A stretch of 64,000 nt of DNA from Deroplatys truncata (Eukaryota; Arthropoda; Insecta; Mantodea; Mantidae), in the NCBI GenBank assembly GCA_030765065.1, contig CM060989.1:40539501-40603500 (forward strand), given 5' to 3'. Below the pieces are notes generated by a model. It worked only from the letters and a program-made list of their open reading frames with translations. It was not told the origin of the DNA and made no database searches. The position numbers were made by a program, and so were the translations under genes. Below, one piece after another: positions 1 to 9,975 of this stretch. The stretch's first letter is position 1. Every line of letters starts with the position of its first letter.

Positions 1-140
1 TCATTTTTGTTACTGGCGGTTATTTATTGAAATTATTTATTAATGTGATATTTACCTCAGTATTGCAATTAAGTTTTCGGGCTCTGACCCAATGAGCGGT
101 TGACAACGTGCCTGAGGAAGTTTGTAATACCATCATTCCT
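1..140 (-). repeat. Unclassified repeat fragment shared with 56840-56985
   Basis: The reverse complement of about 60-135 closely matches 56896-56975. Both contain attacaaacttcctcaggca and then a matching run ending near ttaattgcaa. The similarity continues patchily to about 320, where gggaagta and aaaacaataaa recur. No coding potential or terminal repeat is visible, and the copy runs off the left edge of the window. It may be the end of an unclassified transposon. Confidence 0.5.
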
Positions 141-424
141 TTCCTAACGTGAGCACTTGTATTGTTTATTTGTGTAAAATAAAACGTAAGGTAAATTGTT
201 GCCTACAAACAAACAAACTATTTGTTTTGACTGGGAAATCGATTATTTTAAGTATTAACTCATCACTTTATTTATTAATACCATGATTTTATTGTTTTCT
301 ACTTCCCAGTCGGTGAAAATAGAGTAGACCTAAAGCGACTAGACTTATTTCATTGTAAACGCGACAATAATATGTTGTTAAATAGACTCAGTAATAATAA
401 CAAACCAAGTGATTAACGCCACAA

Positions 425-908
425 AAAATTATTTGATACAAACTGCGTCCTTTTAACGAGGTCTACATTTTTTTATTAAGTAAGATATTTTTTCTGTCTC
501 TTACGGTTTACCAAGTATACAAAACTCATTCAGAATGATGACTTCACAGGCTATTTCTTTAAAATTCAGGTACACATTTTATTTGTCATGCAAATATATT
601 AAACACATGACATTTTAATTAAAATCGTTGAGAGCTTTTTTTGAGAAAACAAAAAATAATGAAAAACTTTCCACGTAAAGGGTAGTATAAGGTGGCGGGA
701 TTTTTTTGAAAATCTTCGCGTGTCATTCCTGGAAAATGTTGAACTAAATACCAAGTTTGGTATTTATCTGAGTATAAGTTTTTGAATCATGCTGTTCCCA
801 CACACTCACACACATATTTGTCTAAAATGCCCTTTTTGGATTCAGGGAACCTCTAAAGGTTTATTTATGGGGAAACCTCGCCATTTGGCAGAATGCAATG
901 CACTTCTA
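425..908 (+). mobile_element. Family A repeat, 3' two-thirds of a diverged copy
   Basis: The stretch follows the family A order: a tctacattttt block, gtctctta with the tttacc block, the cacaggctattt block, atattaaacacatgacattttaattaaaatcgtt split by small changes, the taccaagtttggtattta block, an AC-rich stretch and a ggattcaggg block. It stops in gaatgcaatgcacttctact, where the SINE at 911-1222 begins. The 5' third and the 3' hairpin are missing. No frame is open across it. Confidence 0.8.
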
Positions 909-910
909 CT

Positions 911-1222
911 TAAATAATAATAACAATCACGTGGCGTTACAACAGAACCCTTGAAGGGCCTTGACTATGGGCCTCACGCCCACACGGCAGAGGACGTTCA
1001 TTCTCCGCGTACGGGGAGGTGAAGTGGCCAGCATCATGCATCCCCCAGCCAGAATATTAGTCTCCGTGACCGTGACCGCCGCTTATCGCAGCTCCTCACT
1101 TTCCTCACGGTGCTGTGTAGGCACTGGTTCTCTACTCGGGATTTTAATTCTGCACCCACATGGGTGGGATCGAACCTGGACGGATTCCGTGACTGAGAAT
1201 CACCACACTATAGTCCACTAGT
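911..1222 (-). mobile_element. tRNA-derived SINE family S5, copy 1
   Basis: Read on the minus strand, the head has tRNA-like promoter boxes, including caggttcgatcccaccc (B-box-like) near 1150-1166. The body contains the phrase cagctcctcactttcctcacggtgct (plus strand, 1089-1114), which recurs at 23579-23603. The 3' tail is an imperfect (TTA)n run at the plus-strand left edge. The second copy at 23391-23716 has the same order. It abuts the broken end of a family A copy, so it probably inserted there. A frame of about 86 codons on the plus strand has no coding meaning. Confidence 0.75.
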
Positions 1223-1225
1223 GAA

Positions 1226-2156
1226 AATTAAAAAACAGTAGGGAATATTTTCACTTTTGGTTTGCAATGCTGCTGAAACAATGAAAAAGCGATTGAACAC
1301 TTGAGTGTCCATAAAAGCACTCCATCGATCCCCCTTCTCCAATTCCTCTAAACACAACTCAATTTGAATAGAGAGTAAAACAGGCTTCGGGGGTGGCCCG
1401 TAGGCACTTGAGTGTGAATGACCATTATAAATAAATCTACTTTTCAACGTGTGGAGGGCACTAAAACAAGCACACAGCAAAAAGGGCATATGCAACACAC
1501 CACTACAGCTACAACATGGACCACCACTTGTTTTCCTTGGTTCATTCTTTACCTGAGGTATTCAAATGCTGCTGGGAGGAAATTGATGCAGACAAAGACG
1601 AATCGCGGAGCTCAGTTATTTACTTGGAGCACTAAGAAACTTCAACTGGAACACGAGTGAAACTTTGCCAGTTTTTCTAGGTCTTGGCGCCCCTGTTGTT
1701 GGTCCCCTTTTCCCTCAACAGAATTAAAATAATTGATTTCGTTTAAAACATCTCACTCGACACTTCAAAATCTCTTTCCTCCCTGCGCTCTAAAAGGACC
1801 CCTCTCGATAAAATGCCAATAATGCAAGTGTCTTGAAGAAGAGGGCGCCGGGCTCAGTTACCCTCTCTCAAGAAATAAGAGCCGGGGTGGATTGAATCGA
1901 CAGAACATGAGGCGCCTACACGTGTTACACGTGTTTTCCCTAAAAGAATAGGGGATGAAATACTCGATATGAAATTTATGGACATGTGACGAGTGGACCA
2001 CATCTGGTACCAGAGGAGCAGAAAAAGTTCAAATTGGACGTGACGAACATATAGTCGAGGCCACCGACTTCACGTGTTAGGAGCATGATCCGTGGGTAAA
2101 CTGGGCCACGTAGTTCACTTTTGTCATTGAGGCAAAGAAGAACTTGTGAAAGTATA
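1226..2156. other. Stretch without recognised feature
   Basis: I see no conserved domain, paired splice sites, inverted repeat or match to the other repeats of the window. Short open frames at 1208-1498 (minus) and 1418-1660 (plus) overlap each other and are of chance length. GC is somewhat higher between 1680 and 1900 than around it. Confidence 0.5.
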
Positions 2157-2901
2157 GGCTTGTCTCATATGTTCGTTCGCTTTTCGTTACGTTTCAATCA
2201 CTAAAAACGCCTGGGAACACACCTCATCCGCAGCATAGCTACGGCAACGTAGTTGCCAAACTTTCCGTTTACAAACTTTAAACACAAGGTAGTTTAATCG
2301 ATAAATAACTGTGGCAGTTATGTTTTGTAAACAAACTATTTATTTCCTGCAGTATACACCATTATTGTCAAAAATATATTGCCAAGTACCTGGCTACAGT
2401 AGCACGAGCTAAAGTGAGCTCCAATGCCAACACCCGAGTTCTAATTCGTGGATTGTTGACTATCGTTTCATGAATTCTTTCCACGTCCGTAACCATTGGC
2501 CGTCTAAACCGAGGTTTGTCTTTTAGGGAGAAATTCCCAGCTCGAAATCGACTACACCACGTTTGACATGCTCGCTTCGTTACTGCATCTTCCCCGTAAA
2601 CACCACAAATTTTCTGCCGGCATTGTGAGGCGGTTTTACCCTTACGATACTAAAACAGCATAACATATCTGAAATGTTCCCTTTTGCTTTACATAGCTTG
2701 TAAACACAAGTTCACGCTGTTCTATCCAAAATCAGTCACAAATACACACTGACATATCCAATAATGAGTCTCATTGTTGTTCTCTAAGTCGTAAGGGTGG
2801 TTAAGTAACTAGGATAACTTGAGTGTACAGAGGGTTCAGGGTTTTCAGGCGCTATAGATGGAACTTGCGAACAAAATGAACGAACTTATGAGACAACCCA
2901 A
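2157..2901 (-). mobile_element. Internally deleted mariner element with TA target site
   Basis: The ends are inverted repeats. The left end begins ggcttgtctcatatgttcgt, and the reverse complement of the right end reads ttgggttgtctcataagttc. A TA dinucleotide flanks both sides (2155-2156 and 2902-2903), as expected for the IS630/Tc1/mariner superfamily. At 745 bp it is much shorter than the usual 1.2-1.4 kb. It retains the N-terminal part of a transposase on the minus strand and lacks the DDE catalytic region, so it cannot mobilise itself. Confidence 0.85.
2368..2652 (-). pseudogene. SETMAR-like mariner transposase, N-terminal DNA-binding part
   Basis: About 93 codons are open on the minus strand, ending in a TGA at 2368-2370. 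The translation has the order of a mariner HTH region: KTASQCRQKICGVYGEDAV, then WCSRFRAGNFSLKDKPRFRR, then a second helix block with ALELTLARATVARYL. This matches the paired-like helix-turn-helix and the FxxGdFSLeDkPRsGRP linker of SETMAR-type transposases. The linker's GRP reads RRP here. No catalytic D,D,D region follows, because the frame ends and sequence near the terminal repeat comes next. It is a deletion relic, but its frame is unusually intact compared with the other transposase remnants here. Confidence 0.85.
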
Positions 2902-2952
2902 TATATTATTGTTTCAAACAATGTATGAAACAACAATTCTATAACGCTCTTC

Positions 2953-3085
2953 CTTCATTTTTTACTTTCTCTACTACGTATAGTAAGTAAGGGAAGTATC
3001 GTGTTCCAGCCAAAAATTTGATGTCGAGGTTTCACGGAAAAAAAAAAGTGTTTTGATGTCCGCTGAACACAAAAAGCATTTTTTA
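2953..3085 (-). mobile_element. Family A copy, 3' tail (left half of a split copy)
   Basis: Starts with tttttactttctctactacg, the reverse complement of the family A 3' end including its hairpin. It runs inward to about agcattttttaaaaaa, where a second family A copy in the opposite orientation interrupts it. The interrupted copy resumes at about 3898. Together the two halves form one older minus-strand element. Confidence 0.85.
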
Positions 3086-3896
3086 AAAAATCTGATGTTA
3101 CACTCACATGACTTTGTCTACTCTTGTACAAACTATTTTTACAAACGCTTATTCTCCACATGCTACATGTTAATCGAGATATCGAGATGTTAATCTTATT
3201 GCTAATTTTCTTGTAGATGCAAGGGGAATTGGTAGGCTTTAAGCAAAAGTCAAATATTTTAAGAGCTGGTTGCTATGTGGAGTATTCCATTCTCTTTGCA
3301 TTACCAGGATAAAAAAATGAATAACGACTTTCCATTTGAGAAAAAGTTAAGTATTTAAAAATTTAAAGGAATAACAAGCAATATCTCGAAAATGGTTCAC
3401 TCAAAAAAAATGTATATGACATTATTTGTGTAGTAAAATTTTGTCTATCTCTTATGGTTTACCAGTTATACAAAACTCGTTCACAATGAAGAATACTTTT
3501 GGAGACATTCCCAGAAAATTCGAGATATACACTTCATTCATCATGAAAATATCTTAAACATATGATATTTTAATCAAAATCGTTAGCCATTTTTGAGAAA
3601 AATCAAAATTCTCGAAAAGCGTTTTATGTAAAGGTTAGTCTGGGATGGGGGAATTTTCTTGAAAATCTTTATGTGGGATCCTTGGAAGATACTGAACACA
3701 AATACCAAGCTTGGTGTTTATCCGACTGTTCGTTTTTTAGTTATGCTGTTCACAGACAGACACACACGGATGTTTACAAAAATGCTTTATTTGGATTCAA
3801 GGCACTCAAAACATGTATTCGGGTGAAATCTCCACATCGAATTTTTGGTGAGAATGCAATACTTCCCCCTTACCATACGTAGTAGAGAAAGTAAAT
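3086..3896 (+). mobile_element. Family A repeat, near full-length copy nested in another copy
   Basis: The left end is tctgatgttacactcacatg followed by an actttgtctac version of the subterminal motif. The right end is ccatacgtagtagagaaagt. Internal blocks follow the family order, including acttttggagacattcccag and taccaagcttggtgtttatc. It belongs to the subfamily with cttgtacaaactatttttac near the 5' end, shared with the copies at 7150, 44550, 49938 and 53470. It lies inside the minus-strand copy 2953-3085 plus 3898-4160. Confidence 0.9.
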
Positions 3897-3897
3897 A

Positions 3898-4160
3898 AGG
3901 CCCGAGGTATGTTTGAGAGCAGTGTAAGTCAAAAACAAATCCCCTAACCCCAAACTACTCTTTTCATAGAAAATTTTTCGAAATTTTTGATAGCTCTAAC
4001 GATTTTGATTAAAATACATTATATTATTTATATTGGAAATAAAAGTATATCTTGAACTTTCTTGGAATAGCCTGTGAAGTCCTGTTCTGTCGAAAGGAAT
4101 TTCATATAATCTTGTATAACTGGTAAGCGTTGAGCGATAGACGAAAACGTACTACCCAAA
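3898..4160 (-). mobile_element. Family A copy, internal part (right half of the split copy)
   Basis: The sequence continues the minus-strand copy from 3085: aaggcccgaggtatg matches the family's aaggtccgtgtgtg, then come agtgtaagtcaaaaac, ccccaaactactctt and the taacgattttgattaaaata block. It ends near gatagacgaaaacgtacta, so the 5' third of the element is missing. Confidence 0.85.
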
Positions 4161-4169
4161 AGTTCGAAT

Positions 4170-4933
4170 ATCTGTTAATTCGTGAGCATTAAAAATTACA
4201 CAGTTAGGAAAACAACTAATTTAAAAAATTATTATGACTATAAGATTTTATATCTTGAATTGAACAAATACACTCTGAAAACTGGCTAGATCACAGAGGA
4301 AATGCACCGCACACTTCGACATATTAGTGTCATCTAAACACTCTGGAATTGATATAGAGCCGCCCCCCCAACATTCTGTTTACAAAACAGAATATATTAT
4401 TAAGAACAACAATGCAAGAAAACTGAAATAAATTTGAAAAAAAACAAACAAACAAAATCCTGCGAACATATGTACATCAACGCCATCGACTCTTCTTGCT
4501 CTTTGGAAGGAATTTCTGCCGTACTGCAGTCGCCTACCTATACCAAAGGATGATAAATAAAGAGACCTAGGTGAGGCAAGTATTGTTTCTTTTTTTACAA
4601 AACGAGTGAATCTACCTGCTAAAGTGGTAAAATAAACCAGTCTTTTCCCAGAACTCATTCCTGCAACTAAACTATTACAAAATCTTTTAATCAAACCAAA
4701 CCATATCAAGGCTTTTAGACTCTATAACCTTAAAATAGATCTCAGTGATATATTTTATATAAAAGGTGAAGATATTTGGCTAGGTTTAGTTTACTCATCC
4801 ACATAAAAACAGGTATTTAGCCTAAAATCAGAGGTCTAATAATAAGCCACGGAGTAGCTACGGAGAAAAGGTGGTATACAGTTGATGGATATTCATGTGC
4901 AGAATGTAGCGGAAGTAAATAAGGTCTGCTTAC
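4170..4933. other. AT-rich stretch without recognised feature
   Basis: I see nothing diagnostic. The 109-codon minus-strand frame at 4380-4709 is rich in aromatic and leucine residues read from AT-rich DNA and shows no domain. If the exon at 4934-5035 is real, this would be intron downstream of it. Confidence 0.4.
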
Positions 4934-5035
4934 CCGTTCCGATGCCGAGTCTGGCGTGGAGTGTTGCTTTCCGATCTTCATCTTTCTGCACTTCCGGCCG
5001 CCATGACATATCCGTGTCCGTGATCCACAGTTTAC
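4934..5035 (-). CDS. Candidate internal exon of an unrecognised host gene
   Basis: On the minus strand a canonical acceptor (ttggtttcag at 5036-5045) precedes 102 bp of distinctly GC-rich sequence and a strong donor (g|gtaagc, intron starting at 4933) follows it. The length is an exact multiple of three. In phase 1-1 it encodes 33 codons starting KLWITDTDMSWRPEVQ and ending LHARLGIGT, a composition like a normal soluble or loop segment. I do not recognise the family. A second frame is also open, so the frame choice is an inference from residue composition. No other copy is visible in the window, unlike almost everything around it. The remaining exons would lie outside the window or be too short to see. 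It could also be a chance pairing of splice signals around an unrelated GC-rich relic. Confidence 0.45.
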
Positions 5036-5519
5036 CTGAAACCAAGTGTTAAGGTCAACGTCTGTTCTTAAGGTATTATTGCTTTACGCCGAAACCAAGA
5101 CATTTTCCTTTCCTCGGTCTCTTCAGAGTAATTTCATGCTAATATCTTATCTGGGTATTGCTAACGAGCATGCGGTTTCCCATTTCTTGTAATTTCGTTT
5201 AATATATTAGGTGGCAATTAGCTCCTGAGAACCTTTATCGTGCTTACTCAACTCCTCCGGCCAAGTTAATGTCGGTAATTAATAACTGCTCCCTACTGTC
5301 AGGTATACCTATGCATATTCTGTCTAATAATGTGTTGTGGAGATACCCATCTCGAGGATGTAATTTTCTTTCCTTGCGCTAAGCAATGAAGTGCTTTAGG
5401 GACGGAATATACGCTGTCAGAATATTCTCCATGGCTAGAAGAGCTACTTGTCAGAAGACAAGTGTTTAAAATCTAATGTGCTGTATTCACATGGAAAGAA
5501 AAGAAAAAGGGACTAAAAA
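5036..5519. other. Stretch without recognised feature (possible intron)
   Basis: AT-rich, no repeat match and no domain. If the exon at 4934-5035 is real, this would be upstream intron on the minus strand. Confidence 0.4.
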
Positions 5520-6616
5520 AACCGCATGTGATGTGTTACATTCATACTCTCTACCCTCTATTGCTTATTAGTAGGTATACAAATGATTCTTACGAAAGTT
5601 CATTTTCCTATTTACTTCTGTGAACCCGAGGTCGTTGGTTCATACCCGACGGAGAGTGATAGATTTTTTCGGGCGTAAAAATCCTTAGCATGGCTTCCTT
5701 CAGAAGGGAAGTAAAGCCGGTGGTCCCGTGTCGTAGATTTACGACACGTAAAAGAACCTCAAGCCTGATAAAGACGCCTCTGAGCAAAATTACCGGACTT
5801 TCACGCCCAATATAGAATGGGAGCTAAGGACCACAATAATTAAAGAGCGTCCATAAATAAAACTCATTTTAATTTTTTCATTTCAGAAAATAGCTACATT
5901 ACATACTTCGTTATAGATACAAGGGAACAGCGATAGTCAAACGTTTAGAAACCGGACGCCTTACGCTGGCCTTAAATTTCCATACTGTTTCCATGTAATC
6001 GCCAGAAACAACTGAAAATCGATGGCACTTAAAAAGAAGAACAAAGTATTGAACAAGTCGAACCATTAATAGATATCTCGCTAATGGCTGATGTCACAAA
6101 AAGTTCTTTGAACTAAATTGTGTGTTTTAAAGAACTCTACAGTTTTTGTGTAGTACGTTTTCGTCTACCGCTTAAATTACCAAGATTATATACAATTCCT
6201 TCCGAATGAAGAGGATTTCACAAGCTATTCCCAGAAAATTTTAAATATACATTTTATTTGACTTGTAAATATCTGTCATATACGATATTTTAATCAAAAT
6301 CCTTGGAGCAATTTTTTAGAAAATCAAAATTTTCAAAAATTAGTCCATGTAAAGGGTAGTTGTGGTGGGCGATTATCTTGAAAATCTTTGTGCAACATCC
6401 TTGAAATATATTTAACTCAATGCAAGTTGGGTATTTATCTGACTTTTCCTTTTTGAGTTTAGTTCACAGACAGTACACAGACATGTTTCCACAAATCCTT
6501 TATTTGGGTTCAGGGCACTTTAAAACACGTATTTCCATGAAATCTCGGTATCGAATTTTTGGGTGGAATGCGATACTTCCCCTACTTACTATACGTAGTA
6601 GAGAAAGTAAAAAGGC
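5520..6616 (+). mobile_element. Family A copy interrupted by a SINE
   Basis: The 5' end has gatgtgttacattcatactc, then the ccctctattgcttattagta block. The copy breaks at about 5622, where a SINE sits, and resumes at cagaaaatagctacattaca near 5884. It then runs through the family order to actatacgtagtagagaaag at about 6590-6609. Apart from the SINE it is close to full length. No frame of note is present. Confidence 0.9.
5623..5880 (+). mobile_element. tRNA-derived SINE family S1, 5'-truncated copy nested in family A
   Basis: Begins within the tRNA-like head (gttggttcatacccgacg is a B-box-like remnant) and continues through the body with cgggcgtaaaaatccttagc and gtcgtagatttacgacacgt to a 3' end reading tccataaataaaactcattt. 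Other copies are at 28319, 39653 and 60241, all on the opposite strand. The body contains a short palindrome, taaatctacg and its near complement around the cgacac motif. No clear target duplication was seen. Confidence 0.85.
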
Positions 6617-6756
6617 AGGCAAATAGGCACTGTCACAAGTTCAAAATAGGCACCAATATAGACACTATCATTAGCATTAAAGTAGGCACAATCATTTATT
6701 CGTTTACCACCTAATAACACATTTTCACATGATAGAAATATATATATCTACCTCTG
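6617..6756. repeat. Short repeat rich in ataggcac, shared with 56500-56560
   Basis: Contains caggcaaataggcactgtca and ttcaaaataggcacc. A similar run (caggcaggcacgtagacact, ttcaaaataggcac) lies at about 56501-56545. The nature of the repeat is unknown. Confidence 0.4.
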
Positions 6757-7091
6757 GGGTAACTTAAAACAAAGTGTACAAGACAAACCCACACACCCTG
6801 GAACAATTAAAACAAAATATCCACCAGAAATTGTCAGCATTTCTCAGCGTGAACTACGGCGAGTGATGGATAGTTTCCTAAAGAGGAGCCAAAAATGTAT
6901 GGACAACGACGGTGGCCAGTTTCAGCATCTTCTTTCATAAAGTTGGCAAGTAAAGCCTTTAAAAGTAGTTTTAAAAATATTGTATGGTTTCATCCGCGCC
7001 TTTCTATGATAGCGGCAGACGGCAACGAGCGCCGAGGACGCGGACAGGAAAAACAACGCGCAGCCGGTTCGTAGTTTTTTGGCTCTGTCTG
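6757..7091 (+). mobile_element. 3' end of a DUF4817-type Tc1/mariner-like element
   Basis: About 335 bp match the right arm of the foldback element at 49105-49480. The translation contains the C-terminal phrases QREL(R)RVMDSFLKR and KCMDNDGGQFQH of transposases with a WPPRSPDLTPCDFYLWG-type catalytic region. The end reads ggctctgtctg followed by TA at 7092-7093, matching the terminal repeat of the other copy. The 5' part, including all catalytic residues, is missing. Confidence 0.8.
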
Positions 7092-7149
7092 TACTTGCCT
7101 ACTATTTCGCCTGTTCTCAGTGACGTATTAATGAGAAAGCGTAGAATCG

Positions 7150-7944
7150 AAAAAATTTGATGTGTTACACTCACATCACTTTCTCTACTCTTGTACAAAA
7201 TATTTTTACAAACTCTTATTCTCCATCTATTTCATATTACTCGAGATAAACATTTGCAGAAACGATCTTTTGACATGCAACGAGAATTACATTTTACAAT
7301 AGCGACCAGTTCTAAAAATATTTGACTCGCTTAAGGCCTACTATGTTCCCCTTGTTTTGTATTTGCAAGGGCAATATAAGCACAGACATATCTTTAATAG
7401 TTGCTTGCTATGTGCAGCACCGTTCTCTTTGCCATGGATTAATACTCTGTGCATATCCGAGACGAAAAAATGAATAACGAATTCCCATTTGAGAAAATAA
7501 GTATTGAAAAATTTAAGGGAATAAAAAGCAATACCTCGAAAATGGTTCACTCAACAAAAAAAATATATATGACATAAATTGTGTATTTTAACGCGATCTA
7601 CATTTTTTGTGTAGTAAAATTGTGTATCTCGTATGGTTTACCAGTTATGCAAAAGTCGTTCACGATGAAGAATACTTTTGGAGACATTCATAGAAAATTA
7701 AAGATATATATTTTATTTGTCATGAAAATATCTTAAAAATATGATATTTTAATCAAAATCGTTAGAGCCATTTTTGAGAAAATTAAAATTTTCAAAAAAA
7801 TCTTCCATGTAAAGGGTAATCTGGGGTGGGGGGATTTGCTTGAAAACCTTCGTGTCGCATCTCTGGAAGATACTGAACCTAAATACCAAGTTTGGTGTTT
7901 ATCCGACTGTTCGTTTCTGAGTTAAGCTGTTCACAGACAGACAG

Positions 7945-7976
<32 letters not shown>

Positions 7977-8135
7977 ACACACACACACGCGCGCGCGCGG
8001 ACATGTTTCCAAAAATGCTTTTTTTTGGATTCAGGGGGTCTCAAAACATATATTTCCTGCGAAATCTAGGTATCGAATTTTTGGGTGGAATGCAATACTT
8101 CCCCTACTTACTATACGTAGTAGAGAAAGTAAAAA
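7150..8135 (+). mobile_element. Family A repeat, full-length copy with (AC)n/(GC)n tract
   Basis: Starts at aatttgatgtgttacactca with actttctctac, and ends at tactatacgtagtagagaaa. It belongs to the cttgtacaaa subfamily. It includes an expanded alternating tract (about 7940-8000) of AC repeats passing into gcgcgcgcg. Apparent frames, such as the minus-strand 7341-7550 frame starting MNHFRG, recur in sister copies at 50075 and 53651. They reflect the shared repeat, and no protein is implied. Confidence 0.92.
7941..8000. repeat. (AC)n passing into (GC)n
   Basis: Alternating purine-pyrimidine DNA, about 60 bp, inside a family A copy at the position where all copies carry a shorter ACACAC stretch. 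Sequence of this kind can adopt Z-form; that is a general property and was not measured here. Confidence 0.95.
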
Positions 8136-8880
8136 GTATAACTGAGCTAAATATCAATGGACAAAGTTCGGTGCCTAAAAGATTTAGCACATATCTACGA
8201 AAACCTAGAGGTGAATAACGTATAAGTGAAATTCAACTGCAGAACCACAGGAGATGCAGAGTTTCTCGAATGATACATTCGTTGCTGGCAGTGTAGTGGT
8301 TAACAACGAACATTAAACATTACGAACGCACATTCGATAGCTTGTTTATTGCTAACGGACGTGCGTTTATAGCGATATGGAACTGCATCTCTAATGTCGT
8401 TTATTGCTTTTAATTAGATGAAGGTTCTCCATGCCGGAAGTATTTACGCCTCAGGGAGTATGACATCCGTATCATTTTCGGTTAGCTTCAATTCCCATAA
8501 AAGAAATGAGTTTCCTCGGCGCTTGTTGCTTGTATTGGCTTTTATTGCACAGCGTGGCGCGCGGTAGTTACCATTCAAGAAACAGGATGTACAATTTTAT
8601 TGTTACAGCTGTACAGAAGCGATGTAACGTATCTCTCTGTAAAATTAAATCTGGGGGAGGAAGCGTTGACCCCAACGGTACTTAAGGGCTTTATTGCCTA
8701 AGGTATGTCTCCATATTACACACGTGAAACTGAAAACGCACAGGAATGGAAAGAAATCTGCTCATCTTGATGCAAAACGAAGGGAAACTACTGCACTCCC
8801 AATGTGAAAACATAATTATCATTTAAGCGAAAAAAGGAAAACCTTTAATGAATTACTCTCCCAAAATCAGTAATCATTCT
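8136..8880. other. Stretch without recognised feature
   Basis: No domain, terminal repeat or match to other repeats. A short tRNA A-box-like phrase (ggcagtgtagtggttaac, 8286-8303) is not followed by a B box, so it is not called. Confidence 0.45.
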
Positions 8881-9975
8881 TCGTCAAATCCCTCCAGGAC
8901 CGTCCTACCTGACAGGTTTCTGTTTTCTCTACCACGCACCTATTAGGTAGAGAAGGTATTGCATTCCACCCAAAAATTCGATAGGAGATTTCACAGGAAA
9001 TACATGTTTTGATGCCCCTTTAACGCAATAAGCAGGATTTTTAGAAAAAGGTCCGTTTGTGTGTCTGTAAACAGCTTAACTCAAAAACAAAAAGTGGTAT
9101 AAATACCAAACTTGGTATATAGGTCCAGTATCTTCCAAAAACGCGACACCTACATTCTCAAGAAAATCTACTTACCCAAAACTAAGCTTTACATTAAACA
9201 ATTTTCTAAGTTTTTTATTTTCTAAAAATGGCTCTAACGATTTTGATTAAAATACGATATATTAAAGATATTTTCATTATAAATAAAACGTACATCTTGT
9301 ATTTTCTTGGAATAGCCACCACCACTTCATTCGGAAGGAATTTTGCATAATCCTGTATAACTGTTAAACGTTAAGCGATAGACGAAAACGCACTGCACAA
9401 AAAATGTATCTCTCTTTAAAATACACAATTTATTTTAAATAACTGTTTTGGTGCCGTCAACCATTTCCAGATATCCGTTATTAATGGTTTAAATTGTTCA
9501 ATACTTTCTCATTCTTTAAACTCCTGTCGATTTTCAGCTTTCTCACGATGTCGTGGAAAGGGTTTGGAATTTTATGGCCAGCATGTAACGTCTAGTCCTT
9601 AAACATTTGACTATCCCTATTCCCTTTGTATCTATAACGAAATGTGTAATGCAGCTATTTCTACAAATGTTTACCTCGATTGAAGTAAAGTAGATAGGAA
9701 AATAAACTTTAGTAAGTATGATGAGTATACCCACTAATAAGCGCTAAAGGGTAGAAAAAGTAATATGAATGTAACACGCCAGATTTTTTCTACGTTTTCC
9801 TCAGTCTTCATAACTGACAATTGCCAAGGAGATACCTAAACTTAGGTCTGGAACGTTTCATTCCAAAATTTCCTTAGCCATTGTTTCATGCATCACCAAT
9901 ATCCACCGCCTGTAGTGCTGTTTGCAGTAAGAACGGACGTTAAACACTACTAAAAGTGTCACTTAACTTTCTATA
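8881..9975 (+). mobile_element. SINE family S3 body split by a family A insertion
   Basis: The left piece, 8881-8920 (tccctccaggaccgtcctac, then cctgacaggttt), and the right piece, 9777-9970 (ctacgttttcctcagtcttc to agtaagaacggacgttaaac), join to match the S3 copy at 45799-46060 in order. The tRNA-like head is almost entirely lost. The 0.85-kb family A element between them is the only difference, which gives a clear picture of the pre-insertion site. Confidence 0.85.
8921..9776 (-). mobile_element. Family A copy inserted into SINE S3
   Basis: The minus-strand element begins near 9776 with tctggcgtgttacattcata and ends near 8925 with ggtagagaaa. Its 5' end abuts an A run (a T run on the plus strand) in the SINE. 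Internal blocks are in the family order. Because the host SINE is known from another copy, this insertion places both ends within a few bases. It shows no target duplication longer than a short A/T run. Confidence 0.88.

Noticed and set aside
3088..3896. CRISPR-like or satellite array formed by family A
   Set aside because: Copies are dispersed, in both orientations, and separated by unrelated DNA, with no regular spacing.
7341..7550. Recurring minus-strand frame MNHFR(G/D)IA... at 7341, 50075 and 53651 as a small protein
   Set aside because: It recurs only because it lies in the same block of family A. Frame and length are not kept in other copies and it does not extend through the element.
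7892..8218. 108-codon frame rich in THTHT
   Set aside because: Translation of the AC microsatellite within family A.
8286..8303. Isolated A-box-like phrase as a SINE or tRNA head
   Set aside because: No B box follows at the expected distance.
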